From positions 4,092,001 through 4,156,000 of the forward strand of contig NZ_CP134867.1 of the NCBI RefSeq assembly GCF_031954525.1: a stretch of 64,000 bases of DNA, given 5' to 3'. The DNA is from Dyella sp. BiH032. GTDB taxonomy: Bacteria; Pseudomonadota; Gammaproteobacteria; Xanthomonadales; Rhodanobacteraceae. This document shows, piece after piece, positions 31,879 to 42,191 of the stretch (positions are counted from its first letter, which is position 1; the number at the start of each line of letters is the position of its first letter). The notes under the pieces were generated by a model. It made no database searches. It had not been told where the DNA came from and saw nothing but the letters and a program-made list of their open reading frames with translations. Both the position numbers and the translations under genes were made by a program.

Positions 31879-33632
31879 CGCTGGATTTCCTCTTCGATCA
31901 AACGCGCCGCCAGTTCGAACGGCGTTCCCGTGAAACTTGCCAGGCGCTCGGCTTCCACGCCGTGCACCATGTCGGCGTAGTGGTCGCCGGAGGCGAGTTC
32001 GACCCAGACCTTGCCGCCGCGGTCGTGCACGGCTTGCGCACCGGCGACCGCGTCGGTGCCGGGGCCGGCGAAGACGATGGCGACGGCGTCGCGGCCGAAT
32101 ACATTGGCGGCGGTGGTGAAGGTGGAATCGATGGACGGATTCTGGAACGAGGACACGTCCACGGCGTCGCATTCCACGCGCCCGTCGCGCAACAGGCGCA
32201 CTTGGCGGTTGGCAGGCACCACCACCACTTCGCCGGCGCGGGCGCGGTGGCCATGGCTGGCGATGCGCACGGGCAGCGCGGACTGCTTCGACAGGCGCTC
32301 CGCCAGCGCTTCCACCGACGTAGCGCCCTGGTGGTGCGTAAGCAGCACCGCCATGCGCAGGCTGGACGGCAAGGCGGCAAGGAAGGCGCAGACCGAATCG
32401 GTGCTGTCCACCGTGGCGCCGAGCAGGAGTACGCGGCCGAGCGCGCTCTCCAGTTCGCCCAGCTGCATTTCGCGGCCGCTGGCCTCGAAGTCGGTCGGCG
32501 CGATGGCTTCTTCGATGGACACCAGTTCGAGCGTCATGCGGGGCTGCACGGCTTCATCGACGTCGTCGACGTCGAGTGCGAGGTAATCCTCGGCGCTCAT
32601 CTTCTCGATGCCGAAGTCCTGCGCGGCGGGCACCTCGACTACAGAGGCGTCGTCGTCGACGAGCGACCAGCTCGCATGCAGTGCTTCGGCGGTGGAGATC
32701 TTTTCCACCTTGATGGGCGCGTCGACGGGCATGAAGCTTTCGTCCAGCGGCGCCAGCGCGAGGTGGTCAAGCTGGAAGGACGGCCGCGGCGCGCTCGGTG
32801 GCGCACCCAGCGGGTCGGTGGGAATGCTGGCGGTGAGTTCTTCGCGAAGGGGCGGCGGCACCGGTGCGGCGGGCGCTTCGTCCACCGGCGGGAGCGGAGC
32901 CGGACCTTGCGCGGAGGTATCGAGGAAAGCGGCGCCGAACGTGCCGTCATGCAAGACCGGCGCGTCTTCGCCGAAGTCCTTCAGGCCGCTGCCGAAGTCG
33001 TCCTCGGCGGGTTCGCCGGTGTCGGCGGCGAGCAGCGCCTCGAGTTCGGCGGCGAGGGATTCGGAGACTTCGGCCGCTTCGCCGACAGCCGGCGACAGCA
33101 GGATTTCGGCGGATGCATCATCGAGCGGCGCCTCCGCGAGAGCGGCGGGTTCGTCATCGGCGTGAGAGATCGCGACCGGCTCTTCCACGAAGGACACGGC
33201 TGGCTCGGCCAGCGCCATGGCGACGGGTGCGGGCGCGGCGGTCTCGCGCTCGGCTGGCGTTTCCACCGCCAGCGCGTCGGCCGGGCGCGGCGGGTCAATG
33301 TCGCCGTCGGCGAGCACCTTCACTGCCAGATGGCGCGCCCAGCGCGCGCGGTCCCAGCCGTCCAGGCCGCGGCTGGCCTGGGCGTCGTTGAACACCACGC
33401 GCGGATGGTCGCCATCGATCACGTCATAGAGGCGGTCGAGGTCGTCGGCCGCTTCTTCGTCGAGATTCACCACCACGACCTGGGCGCCGCTGCCGTGGAT
33501 CACGTCGCGGCTGAGCGTGCCCAGCGCACCTTCGTGCACGATGCGCGCGCCGCGTTCCCGCAGCGCTTCGCGCAGGTGAGCCCCGAGTTCCGCGTCGTCG
33601 AACAGCAGTGCGACTGCCGGGGCTTCAGCCAT
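31875..33632 (-). CDS. chpB: ChpB, CheB-like methylesterase with an altered active site
   Basis: The 585-residue protein has a degenerate receiver-like N-terminus (about 6-100), a long acidic Ala/Glu/Asp/Pro-rich linker (about 110-390) and a C-terminal CheB-type domain (about 400-580). Aligned by eye with Salmonella CheB, the GASTGG loop reads GATVDS, so the catalytic Ser is replaced by Thr407 and both loop glycines are lost. The His (His434, in THHQGA) and Asp (Asp527, in GPGTDAV) are kept. It may be weakly active or a scaffold. ATG 33632 overlaps the chpA end by 8 bp. The linker composition resembles that of ChpA, consistent with direct contact. Confidence 0.85.
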   Translation of the reverse strand: MAEAPAVALLFDDAELGAHLREALRERGARIVHEGALGTLSRDVIHGSGAQVVVVNLDEEAADDLDRLYDVIDGDHPRVVFNDAQASRGLDGWDRARWARHLAVKVLADGDIDPPRPADALAVETPAERETAAPAPVAMALAEPAVSFVEEPVAISHADDEPAALAEAPLDDASAEILLSPAVGEAAEVSESLAAELEALLAADTGEPAEDDFGSGLKDFGEDAPVLHDGTFGAAFLDTSAQGPAPLPPVDEAPAAPVPPPLREELTASIPTDPLGAPPSAPRPSFQLDHLALAPLDESFMPVDAPIKVEKISTAEALHASWSLVDDDASVVEVPAAQDFGIEKMSAEDYLALDVDDVDEAVQPRMTLELVSIEEAIAPTDFEASGREMQLGELESALGRVLLLGATVDSTDSVCAFLAALPSSLRMAVLLTHHQGATSVEALAERLSKQSALPVRIASHGHRARAGEVVVVPANRQVRLLRDGRVECDAVDVSSFQNPSIDSTFTTAANVFGRDAVAIVFAGPGTDAVAGAQAVHDRGGKVWVELASGDHYADMVHGVEAERLASFTGTPFELAARLIEEEIQR

Positions 33633-36600
33633 GGGCGGACTCCGTCGCCTGATCCTGCAGCGCACGCTGTTCCAGCACTTCGCTGATCTGCGTCAGCAGC
33701 TCGGCTTCCTGGTAGGGCTTGCCGAGGTAGCGGTCGACGCCGATGTCGAATGCGCGCTGGCGATGCTTATCGCCGGTACGCGAGGTGATCATGATGATCG
33801 GCACGTGACGCAGGCGCGGATCGGCCTTCATCTGCTCGGCGAGTTCGAAGCCGTCCATGCGCGGCATCTCGATGTCGAGCAACATCAGGTCGGGCACGCG
33901 CTCATGCAGCTTTTCCAGCGCGTCCAGGCCGTCCTTCGCGGTGTGCACTTCGTATTCGTGGCGCTCCAGCACGCGGCCAGTGACCTTGCGCATGGTGATG
34001 GAGTCGTCGACCACCATCACCAGCGGGCGCACGCGCTCTTCCTCGATCACCGGCAGCTCGACGGCGGTGAGGCCCTCGGCCAGGCGTTCCTGGCGGCGGA
34101 TGATGCCGTGACGCACCAGCGGCGGCAGGTCGAGAATGATCAGCACCGAGCCGTCGCCCATGATGGTGGCGCCGAGGATGCCCGGCACCGAACTCACCTG
34201 CGGGCCGACCGACTTCACCACGATCTCGCGCGAGCCGATCACGGCGTCGATGCGGATGGCGGCGCGCAGGTCGCCCGCGCGGGTGAGCAGCAGCGGCAGC
34301 TGTTCCTCGCCCGCATGGCCGGCGGGAATGCCCAGCAATTCGGCCAGGTCGTGGATGCCGTACTGCTCGCCGCCGTAGGGGAACGTGGGCTCGTACTCGG
34401 CCAGGCGCGACGCGAGGTCGGCCGGGCTGATGCGGGCCACGCCCTGCACCGAGGTCATGGGGATAGCGAAGTTGGACTCGCCGATGCGCACCAGGATGGC
34501 CTGGGTCACCGCGAGGGTGAACGGCAGGCGCAGCACGAAGGTGGTGCCCTGGCCAGGCTGCGATTCCACCGCGATGGAGCCGCCGAGCTGCTTGATCTCG
34601 TTGGCCACCACGTCCATGCCCACGCCGCGGCCGGCCAGCTGCGTGATGCTGCTGGCGGTGGAGAAGCCCGGCTGGGTGATCAGGGCCAGCAGCTGGTCGT
34701 CGCTGGGCTTGGCGTCGGCGCGCAGCAGGCCGCGCTCGATGCCGCGCTTGCGCACGGCCTCGCGGTCCAGGCCGCGGCCGTCGTCGGTCACGCGCACCAC
34801 CACCTCGGTGGCTTCGCGCGCCACGCGGATGCGCACCGCACCTTCGGCCGGCTTGCCCGCCTTGCGGCGCTCTTCCGGCGATTCGATGCCGTGCGCCACA
34901 GCGTTGCGCAGCATGTGCTCGAACGGTGCCTTGAGGCGGTCGAGCAGCGTGCGATCCATTTCGCCGTGTGCGCCTTCCACGAACAGCTGCGCGCTCTTGC
35001 CCTGCTCCTGTGCGGCCTGGCGCAGCGTGCGGCGCAGGTTGGGCACCATGGTGTCGAACGGCAGCATGCGCGTGCGCAGCAGGCCGTCCTGCAGTTCCGA
35101 ACTCACGCGCGACTGCTGGATCAGCAGTGTTTCGGCCTGGCGAGTCAGTTCGTCCAGCATGCTCTGGATCGACACAAGGTCGGAGACCGACTCGGCCAGC
35201 GCACGGGAGTACTGCTGCAGCTGCGAGTAGCGGTCGAGCTCCAGCGGGTCGAACACGCTGATGCCGGCCTCGCGGTGCTCGCGCTGGAAGCGCGCGATGA
35301 TCTGCGCTTCGGTTTCGATTTCCAGCATGCGCAGCTGGCTGCGCAGACGCTGCACGGTCGAGTCGAGCTCGACCAGGTTAAAGCGGTAGCCGGCCACCTG
35401 CTGTTCGAGGCGCGAACGGTAGATGGCCACCTCGCCGGCGTGGTTGACGAGGGTGTCGAGCAGTTCGGAACGGACGCGGATCTGTTCCTGCGGACCGCGC
35501 GACTCCTCGAACTGGCCTTCTTCGGGCAGCAGTTCGGGCAGGGCGACGCGTTCGGCCGGAGCGGCCACGGCGGCGCCACTCTCTTCCTTCGCAGCCGGCG
35601 TGGTTTCGCCAGCCATGCCGAGGAAGCGATCGATCATCGCCTGCGGATATTCGACCCCGCGGCCCTGCGACACGCGCTGCACGAGGCCGTGCAGGGTATC
35701 GAAGCCCGCTTCCAGCGCGCGGATCAGATCGCCGACGCGCGACGGATCGTGACCCACCGGGCTTTCGAGCAAGGTTTCGATGGCGTGCGTGAGGTCGCCC
35801 ACCGGCACCATGCCGGCGATGCGCGCGCCGCCCTTCAGCGTATGCAGGTCGCGCTGCAGGCTGGCCATGTGTTCCGGCTCGGCCGGTTCGGCACGCCATT
35901 GCGCGAGGACGCTGTCGGAGTGGTCGAGGATTTCGCGCGCTTCCTCGGTGAAGATCTCCAGCAGGTCCGGATCGATCTGGTCGTTGGTCCAGCTGCCGGC
36001 GTATTCGGCGCCGGCGTCGGCCAGGGCCGGTTCCTCGGCATGGACGACGGGCTGGGCCGAGGGTTCCGGCTCCGCATGGACAGGTTCTGCCTGAGCCGGC
36101 TCGGCGTGGGCGAACTCGACGGGGTCGGCCGCGGCTTCTTCGGCCGGCTCGGCTTCGACGGCCGGCGCTTCGACCGCATGCACCGGCGTCTCGGGCGCTG
36201 CCTCGGCTTCGGATTCATCGACCAGGCCGGACACCGGTTCAGTGATGTCGGCCGGCGTGTCGAACTCCGCGGCGAGGTCGATGGATTCGGCTTCGACGAC
36301 CGGGCCGACTTCGGCTTCTTCGATGTCCTCGTCGGCGAATACCGGGGCGAGCGACGCGTGCGTCGCCGTGGCGTCGGCCACCAGCGCCGGCTCGTCGGCT
36401 TGGACCAAGGCGTGCGCATCGACCAGATGCGCTTCCGCCGGTTCGACGGCGTCGAGCGACAGCTCGATGTGCTCGGGTTCGTCCAGGCCAAGGTCCGCGC
36501 CGGACAGTTCCACGGACTCGATGCCGTCGTCGCCGAGCGACAGCGTGTACTCGCTGTGCGGTTCGGGCGCGGAAACGGTGAGGGCTTGTTCCGGTTCCTC

Positions 36601-39600
36601 GACGGTCAGGTCGCCATACAGCGCGGCGAAGTCGTCCTCGGTGCCCGCGGTGATCGGGGTGGAAGCCGAGGGCGTGACCGAGACCGAATCGAGCAGCGTG
36701 TCGGCTTCCGCGTCCACGGGCTGCGCGGATTCGAAATCGCCCAGCGCGGCCATGAGCTCGGCGGTGAAATCGTCCACCGGCGCTTCGGCCTTCGGCTCCT
36801 CCGCCTGCGCGGACGGCTCGCCGGGCTGCACCGGCATGGCGGCGTCCAGCGCGGCGCCGAGCGCGCCTTCGTCGACCTCGCCTTCGGCGGCGAGGTCGTC
36901 GGCCAGCGGCTCGAACAGGACGTGGGCGACCTGCGGTTCCGGCTGCGCGTCGCGCAATTCGGTGATGCGATGGATCAGCGCGTCAAGATCCGGCAGCTGC
37001 GGATGCTCGGCGTCGAACTGGCCCATGATGAAATCGACGGCATCGGCGCTCTTGCCCAGCAGGTTCACGCCCTCGGCCGAGAGCGGATGGCCGGCGGCGC
37101 GCAGGCGCTTGAGCAGGCTTTCCAGCGGCGACAGCAACTGGGTCAGCAGCGGGATGTCGACCATCGCGATGGCGCCGTGCAGGGTGTGCACGGCGCGCAG
37201 CAGGCTGTCGTCCACGCGCAGTTCGTCGCTGACGCGATTGATCGCGTGGCGGATCGTCTGCAGGTACTGGGCGACTTCGCTGCGCAGGATTTCCAGCAGC
37301 ACCGGATCGACCGGCGGCAACACCGGCGGAGCGATGGTTTCGTGCGCCTGCATCGGCGCGGGCTCGGGCGCCGGTTCGAGGTTGGCCAGCGTGGCGGCCG
37401 GGATGGCGTCCGCGGCGGCCTGCGCACGCGGCACGCGACGGCGCACGATGCGGCGCACCGTTTCGGTGGCGGCCGGCTTGAGGTCTTCGACGCTCGCGCT
37501 TTCCTGGCCGTTGGCCAGGCGGTCGGCGGTCTCCATGATCGCCGCCAGCGGCGCGGTGGGTGCGCCCTCGCCCATCAGCGCACCGCGCAACTGCGGCAGC
37601 GCCTCGATGGCGTGGCCTACCAGCGCCTGCACGTTCGCGTTGGCGGGAATGGAGTGGTCGAGCACGCGGTTGAGCATGTTCTCGACCTTCCACGCGTACT
37701 CGCCCAGCGCCGAAGCGCCGACCAGGCGGCCGGAGCCCTTGAGCGTGTGGAAGGAGCGGCGGATCGGCGTGAGCGCTTCGAGGCGCTCCGGATCGGCCAG
37801 CCACTTGGCCTGCGCGTCGCGCAGGTTGTCAATCTCTTCCTGCATTTCTTCCAGGAAGATCTCGCGGATGTCGTCGTCGATGCCTTCGACGCTGACCTGG
37901 AAACCGGCATGGGCGTTGATGGCGTCGGCCACCGGCACCTGCTCTTCGATTTCCTCTTCGATCTCGACCCAGTCGTCGTCGTCGTTGGCGCCGGAAGCGA
38001 CCGGCGCGGGCACGTGCTCGGTGTCGACCAGGCGCAGGCCGGCCAGTTCGTGGGCGGACGGCATGGGCGTGACGGCTTCGCCGATCACGAGGCTGCCCAG
38101 ATCATGGCCCGTGGCGAGGCTGACGCTCTCGGTGAGTTCCGGCTCGGTGGACGGCTCGGGCGCGAACACCGGTGCCGGCGCGGGTGCGGCGGCTTCGGGT
38201 TCGGCGTCGCTCAACAGCACGGTGCGGGCCGGCGGCGGCGGCCAGTAGCCGAGCGTGCTGAGGCTGTGCTCGGCCACATCCAGGATGTGTTCCAGGCCGC
38301 CGCGGTGTTCGCGCGCGGCTTCGAGGTAGTACTCCAGCGCGGCCAGGGCGTCGGCCAGGTGATCCATCTGCGCGCTGCTGGGCACGCGGCGATCGCTGAG
38401 GAGTTCGTTGCCGACGAAGCGGCCGATGCCTTCGGCCAGTTCGGCCGGGCGCGGCGCGGTGAGCATGCGCATGGCGCCGGCCACTTCGTCCATCAGGCCC
38501 GGGACGTCCGTCAGTTCCTGGTGGCGCCAGCCGGATTCGATGAAGGCGACGATCGATTCCTTCACCTTGCCGGTGTTGGCGGTCGCCTCCTGCATCAGGG
38601 TGGAGAGGATGTGGCGCGCCTCGCTGCGGGGCAGCAGGTTGGCGGGCGCCTCGTGGGCGATCTCTTCGTCGGCGCCGAGGCTTTCGATGTGGTCGTCCAG
38701 CGAGGCTTCGACGTACAGCAGCGCACCGGCGACGTCGAGCAGGAGCTCTTCGTCCGGGGCACGCAGGCGGCCGGCGATTTCCTCCAGCACGCGACGCTGC
38801 TCGTTGACCACGCGGCGCGGCACGCCCAGGGCGAGCATGCCGAGGGTGTCGCCGACACGTTCGAGCACGCCGGTCTGTTCGCTGAGCTGCGCCGGATCGG
38901 CATTGGCCTGGCGCAGGAACAGGTCCAGCGCTTCCTTCACGCGCAGCAGGTCTTCCTTGATCGCCTTGGCGACGGAATCCAGCAGGGCGCGGTTGTGGCC
39001 GGACATGGAGCCGCGGGCGTGTTCCAGCTCGCCCTCGTCGGGCAGCAGCTTGTCTAGGCCGTAGGTCTTGACCAGCTGGTCCATGCGCGGGCTGCGCTGC
39101 TTGGACTGCGCGACCACGTAGAGCAGCTTGCGCGACAGTTCGTCCGCATCGCCGCCGCGCATCGAGGCTTCGCCCTGCTCGATGAGCTGGCGGATGCTGC
39201 GGTCGACCTTGCCGATCAGCTGGCGCACTTCGCCGGCCTGGCTCTTGAGCATGCCCTGCTGCAGGCCTTCCAGCACGCCGGCGGCGATCCACCACAGGCG
39301 GCGGCCCGGCACGCTGTAGCAGCGCGCGGCGATGGCGTCGAGGGTCTGCACCATGCCGGCGAGCTGCTGCTCGGCCGACTGGCCGCGGAACCACGCCAGC
39401 AGCTGCTGCTGGAAGCGCAGGCGCAGCTCGGCGATGCGGCCGTGCATGCGCTCGGCCTCTTCCTGGTTGAGCGCGGCCGGCGCGCTGTCGGGCAGCGCGG
39501 CTTCGAGATTGGGCGAGAACAGCGCGGACTCGTGCAGCGCCTGCTGCCCGCGGCTGGCGCGCAATTCGTTAAGCAGCGGCAGCAGCACGACGGGTACGTC

Positions 39601-39939
39601 GCGGTGGCCGCCGGAAAGGCGTTCCAGGTAGTCCGGCAGCTGCATCAGGCCGCGCATCATCGCGGCGTAGGCGTCCTCGCGCTGCGTGACGTGGCCTTCC
39701 AGCAGGGCGATGGCGAGGTTTTCCATTTCCTCGGCCACCAGCGCGGCGCCGTAGAGCTCCACCATGCGCAGGGTGCCCTGCACCTGGTGCAGGCTGTCCG
39801 CGCACGAGCGCATGACGTCGCGGTCGCCCGGGTTCTCGACGTAGGACTCCAGCGCTTCGCGTGCGATCGCCAGGGTCTCGTCAAGCTCGGGCTTGACCCA
39901 CTGCAGGGTGGTGAAATCGATGTGGTCTTGAAGTCTCAT
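33625..39939 (-). CDS. chpA: ChpA (PilL), hybrid chemosensory histidine kinase for type IV pili
   Basis: The 2,104-residue CheA-type kinase controls pilus extension and retraction. Phosphotransfer sites visible in order are a divergent N-terminal site at His51 (LHQVQGTL), His731 in SFHTLKGSG, His918 in AVHTLHGA and His1366 in DLHTLKGGAR. An acidic low-complexity linker spans about 980-1320. The dimerisation and ATPase domains follow, with LRNAVAHGIESPEER and VTDDGRGLD, then a CheW-like domain and a C-terminal receiver with Asp2022 in MLLDIEMPRMDG. P. aeruginosa ChpA has eight phosphotransfer-type modules; fewer are recognisable here. The gene follows pilJ after 107 bp, where pilK lies in Pseudomonas. 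Its product passes phosphate to PilG and PilH. Confidence 0.95.
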   Translation of the reverse strand: MRLQDHIDFTTLQWVKPELDETLAIAREALESYVENPGDRDVMRSCADSLHQVQGTLRMVELYGAALVAEEMENLAIALLEGHVTQREDAYAAMMRGLMQLPDYLERLSGGHRDVPVVLLPLLNELRASRGQQALHESALFSPNLEAALPDSAPAALNQEEAERMHGRIAELRLRFQQQLLAWFRGQSAEQQLAGMVQTLDAIAARCYSVPGRRLWWIAAGVLEGLQQGMLKSQAGEVRQLIGKVDRSIRQLIEQGEASMRGGDADELSRKLLYVVAQSKQRSPRMDQLVKTYGLDKLLPDEGELEHARGSMSGHNRALLDSVAKAIKEDLLRVKEALDLFLRQANADPAQLSEQTGVLERVGDTLGMLALGVPRRVVNEQRRVLEEIAGRLRAPDEELLLDVAGALLYVEASLDDHIESLGADEEIAHEAPANLLPRSEARHILSTLMQEATANTGKVKESIVAFIESGWRHQELTDVPGLMDEVAGAMRMLTAPRPAELAEGIGRFVGNELLSDRRVPSSAQMDHLADALAALEYYLEAAREHRGGLEHILDVAEHSLSTLGYWPPPPARTVLLSDAEPEAAAPAPAPVFAPEPSTEPELTESVSLATGHDLGSLVIGEAVTPMPSAHELAGLRLVDTEHVPAPVASGANDDDDWVEIEEEIEEQVPVADAINAHAGFQVSVEGIDDDIREIFLEEMQEEIDNLRDAQAKWLADPERLEALTPIRRSFHTLKGSGRLVGASALGEYAWKVENMLNRVLDHSIPANANVQALVGHAIEALPQLRGALMGEGAPTAPLAAIMETADRLANGQESASVEDLKPAATETVRRIVRRRVPRAQAAADAIPAATLANLEPAPEPAPMQAHETIAPPVLPPVDPVLLEILRSEVAQYLQTIRHAINRVSDELRVDDSLLRAVHTLHGAIAMVDIPLLTQLLSPLESLLKRLRAAGHPLSAEGVNLLGKSADAVDFIMGQFDAEHPQLPDLDALIHRITELRDAQPEPQVAHVLFEPLADDLAAEGEVDEGALGAALDAAMPVQPGEPSAQAEEPKAEAPVDDFTAELMAALGDFESAQPVDAEADTLLDSVSVTPSASTPITAGTEDDFAALYGDLTVEEPEQALTVSAPEPHSEYTLSLGDDGIESVELSGADLGLDEPEHIELSLDAVEPAEAHLVDAHALVQADEPALVADATATHASLAPVFADEDIEEAEVGPVVEAESIDLAAEFDTPADITEPVSGLVDESEAEAAPETPVHAVEAPAVEAEPAEEAAADPVEFAHAEPAQAEPVHAEPEPSAQPVVHAEEPALADAGAEYAGSWTNDQIDPDLLEIFTEEAREILDHSDSVLAQWRAEPAEPEHMASLQRDLHTLKGGARIAGMVPVGDLTHAIETLLESPVGHDPSRVGDLIRALEAGFDTLHGLVQRVSQGRGVEYPQAMIDRFLGMAGETTPAAKEESGAAVAAPAERVALPELLPEEGQFEESRGPQEQIRVRSELLDTLVNHAGEVAIYRSRLEQQVAGYRFNLVELDSTVQRLRSQLRMLEIETEAQIIARFQREHREAGISVFDPLELDRYSQLQQYSRALAESVSDLVSIQSMLDELTRQAETLLIQQSRVSSELQDGLLRTRMLPFDTMVPNLRRTLRQAAQEQGKSAQLFVEGAHGEMDRTLLDRLKAPFEHMLRNAVAHGIESPEERRKAGKPAEGAVRIRVAREATEVVVRVTDDGRGLDREAVRKRGIERGLLRADAKPSDDQLLALITQPGFSTASSITQLAGRGVGMDVVANEIKQLGGSIAVESQPGQGTTFVLRLPFTLAVTQAILVRIGESNFAIPMTSVQGVARISPADLASRLAEYEPTFPYGGEQYGIHDLAELLGIPAGHAGEEQLPLLLTRAGDLRAAIRIDAVIGSREIVVKSVGPQVSSVPGILGATIMGDGSVLIILDLPPLVRHGIIRRQERLAEGLTAVELPVIEEERVRPLVMVVDDSITMRKVTGRVLERHEYEVHTAKDGLDALEKLHERVPDLMLLDIEMPRMDGFELAEQMKADPRLRHVPIIMITSRTGDKHRQRAFDIGVDRYLGKPYQEAELLTQISEVLEQRALQDQATESAHG

Positions 39940-40046
39940 GCGCCCCTCTCAGCGGCCGCGCAACGCGTGTCACGCAACCGTCGAGGTTGCCCCCCTGTCA
40001 TCGGGCGCGTCCGGCGTTCGTCGCCGGGCGCGTCCGTACCGTTGTG

Positions 40047-42077
40047 TCAGCCCGGCAGCTTGAAGTGCGCCACCGAACGCCGCAGGTCGCTGGCCAGCTG
40101 GGCCAGGTAGCCGATCGAGTCGGCCGTCTGGCTCGCGCCTTGCGAGGTCTGCGAGGTGATTTCCTGGATCGCGTTCATCGACTGCGAGATGTCCGTCGCC
40201 GCCACCGATTGTTCGCGCGCCGCCGCCGAGATGTTCTGAATCAGCGCGGACAGGTCGTGCGACACGCGCTCGATATCGCCCAGCGCGCTGCCCGCGTCCT
40301 CGGCCTTGCGGGCACCGGCCACCACTTCCGCGGTGGTCTGCTCCATGGAGTTGACCGCCTCGTTGGTGTCGGACTGAATCGCCTGCACCAGCGTTTCGAT
40401 TCGCTTGGTCGCACTCGCCGAGCGTTCGGCGAGGCGCTGCACTTCGTCCGCCACCACCGCGAAGCCGCGGCCCGCCTCGCCCGCCGAGGCCGCCTGGATG
40501 GCGGCATTCAGCGCGAGGATGTTGGTCTGCTCGGCGATGTCGTTGATCAGTTCCACGATCGAGCCGATTTCCTGGGACGACTCGCCCAGGCGCTTGATGC
40601 GCTTGGAGGTCTCCTGGATCTGGTCGCGGATGGAGTCCATGCCCGAGATCGTCTCGCGCACCACTTCGGCGCCGCGCGAGGCGATGCGCACCGAACGTTC
40701 GGCCACGTCGGCCGATTCGGCGGAGTCCTTGGACACGTTGTCCATCAGGCTGGCGATCTGGTTGATCGCCGAGGTCGCGGTGCTGATCCGCGCCGCCTGG
40801 TGCTGCGCGGACTCGGCCAGGTGGCGCGCGGTGGTCTGCGTTTCCTGGGCCGAGGACGATACCTGCTCGGAGGTCTCGTTGATGGTGGTCACCAGGGTGC
40901 GCAGCTCGTCGATGGCGTAGTTCACCGAGTCGGCGATGGCGCCGGTGATGTCCTCGGTCACGGTGGTCTTCACCGTCAGGTCGCCTTCCGCGAGCGAGCC
41001 CATTTCGTCCAGCAGGCGCATGATCGCCTCCTGGTTACGCTGGTTGAGCTCGGCCGATTCCTGGAAGCGGCGGCGCTGGTCGCGCACCAGGGTGAACACC
41101 AGCAGGATGGCGAAGGCCACCGCACCGCCGGCGCCGAGCACGCCCCACCACACGTTCGGGAACAGGCGGCGCAGCGGCAGCTTGCCGATCTGTTCGGAAA
41201 GTTCGTTCGCGCGCAGCAGCACGTTCTGCGAATCCAGCGAAGCCTGGTTGCCCGCGCGCTTCACCTCGGAGAGGTTGCCGGCGGCACCGACCAGCTTGGA
41301 AACCGGGTCCTGCAGGCTGTCCCACTTGGCCTGCATGTCGCCCAGGATCTTGCGGGCGTTGGAGTCGTTCATCGACCGCACACCGACCTCGGCATTGCCT
41401 TCCTGCAGACCCTTGAGCACCGAGCCGTACAGCTGGCCGTCGCGGGCCAGGCCGTCGGCCGCCGGCTGCGAGGCGTCGCCGCCCTGCAGGATTTCCTGCA
41501 CGCGGCGGATCATGCGGTCGGCCAGCAGCATCTGGCGCGCGGAGGTGTAGGTCTGGTCCGCGCTACCGCCGCGCTGCTGCAGGATGTTCACCACCTGCTC
41601 CATGCTGGAGTTCAGCACGGGCAGTTCGCGCGACAGCGTGCCGGCGCGCTGCGCCGAATCGAGCACCAGCGCCTTGTTGGAGAGGATCTTGCCGATATCC
41701 GCGTCCAGCTGCTTCCACGCGTTGCTCAGCGCGGCCGTGGCACGGCCGGCGGGCGTGGCGCTGTTGTCCGCATAGGCCTGCATGCCGCTCTTGGTGTCGC
41801 CGGCATTCAGGCGCTGCACCGCGGAGTCGATCGCGTTGCGGTTGGTCTCCAACTCCTTGAAGGAGTCGACGTTACCGTCCGACGCTTCCAGTGCGTACTT
41901 CGCCGTCTGCTGCGACAACACCTGGATCTGCGTGGTCAGGCCGATGGCCTGGCGGTCCTCGCCGTTCTTCGAGTTCAGCATGAAGAAGTCCAGCGCCGCG
42001 AAACCGATCGCGACCACCAGCAAGACGATGAGGCCGGTATAGCCCCGCTCCTTGCCGACGCCCCCTGTAGTGCTCAT
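40047..42077 (-). CDS. pilJ: PilJ, methyl-accepting chemotaxis protein for twitching
   Basis: The 676-residue receptor has two membrane helices (about 14-34 and 312-333) flanking a periplasmic PilJ sensor domain with two repeated four-helix modules. A HAMP region and a cytoplasmic signalling helix bundle follow, with the conserved hairpin tip [20 protein letters not shown] and [21 protein letters not shown]. It senses surface contact and pilin through the periplasmic domain in Pseudomonas. It lies between pilI and chpA in the usual order. Confidence 0.95.
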   Translation of the reverse strand: MSTTGGVGKERGYTGLIVLLVVAIGFAALDFFMLNSKNGEDRQAIGLTTQIQVLSQQTAKYALEASDGNVDSFKELETNRNAIDSAVQRLNAGDTKSGMQAYADNSATPAGRATAALSNAWKQLDADIGKILSNKALVLDSAQRAGTLSRELPVLNSSMEQVVNILQQRGGSADQTYTSARQMLLADRMIRRVQEILQGGDASQPAADGLARDGQLYGSVLKGLQEGNAEVGVRSMNDSNARKILGDMQAKWDSLQDPVSKLVGAAGNLSEVKRAGNQASLDSQNVLLRANELSEQIGKLPLRRLFPNVWWGVLGAGGAVAFAILLVFTLVRDQRRRFQESAELNQRNQEAIMRLLDEMGSLAEGDLTVKTTVTEDITGAIADSVNYAIDELRTLVTTINETSEQVSSSAQETQTTARHLAESAQHQAARISTATSAINQIASLMDNVSKDSAESADVAERSVRIASRGAEVVRETISGMDSIRDQIQETSKRIKRLGESSQEIGSIVELINDIAEQTNILALNAAIQAASAGEAGRGFAVVADEVQRLAERSASATKRIETLVQAIQSDTNEAVNSMEQTTAEVVAGARKAEDAGSALGDIERVSHDLSALIQNISAAAREQSVAATDISQSMNAIQEITSQTSQGASQTADSIGYLAQLASDLRRSVAHFKLPG

Positions 42078-42191
42078 GTTCGTTACCTCACCGTCTACGC
42101 CACGCCGGGTCTGCCCGGCGTCGGTTTTGGATCAAGCCCCTGAATCCGGCCGCGACCCGGCACCGGTCCTACCCAAGTTCCGGTTTTCGCG

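Noticed and set aside
33631..39057. An 1,808-codon open frame on the plus strand opposite chpA
   Set aside because: High-G+C antisense frame of a conserved kinase; composition is His/Arg/Gly/Gln-rich without any family signature.
39940..40046. Possible pilK between pilJ and chpA
   Set aside because: Only 107 bp are available and they contain no coding frame, so the methyltransferase gene is absent at this position.
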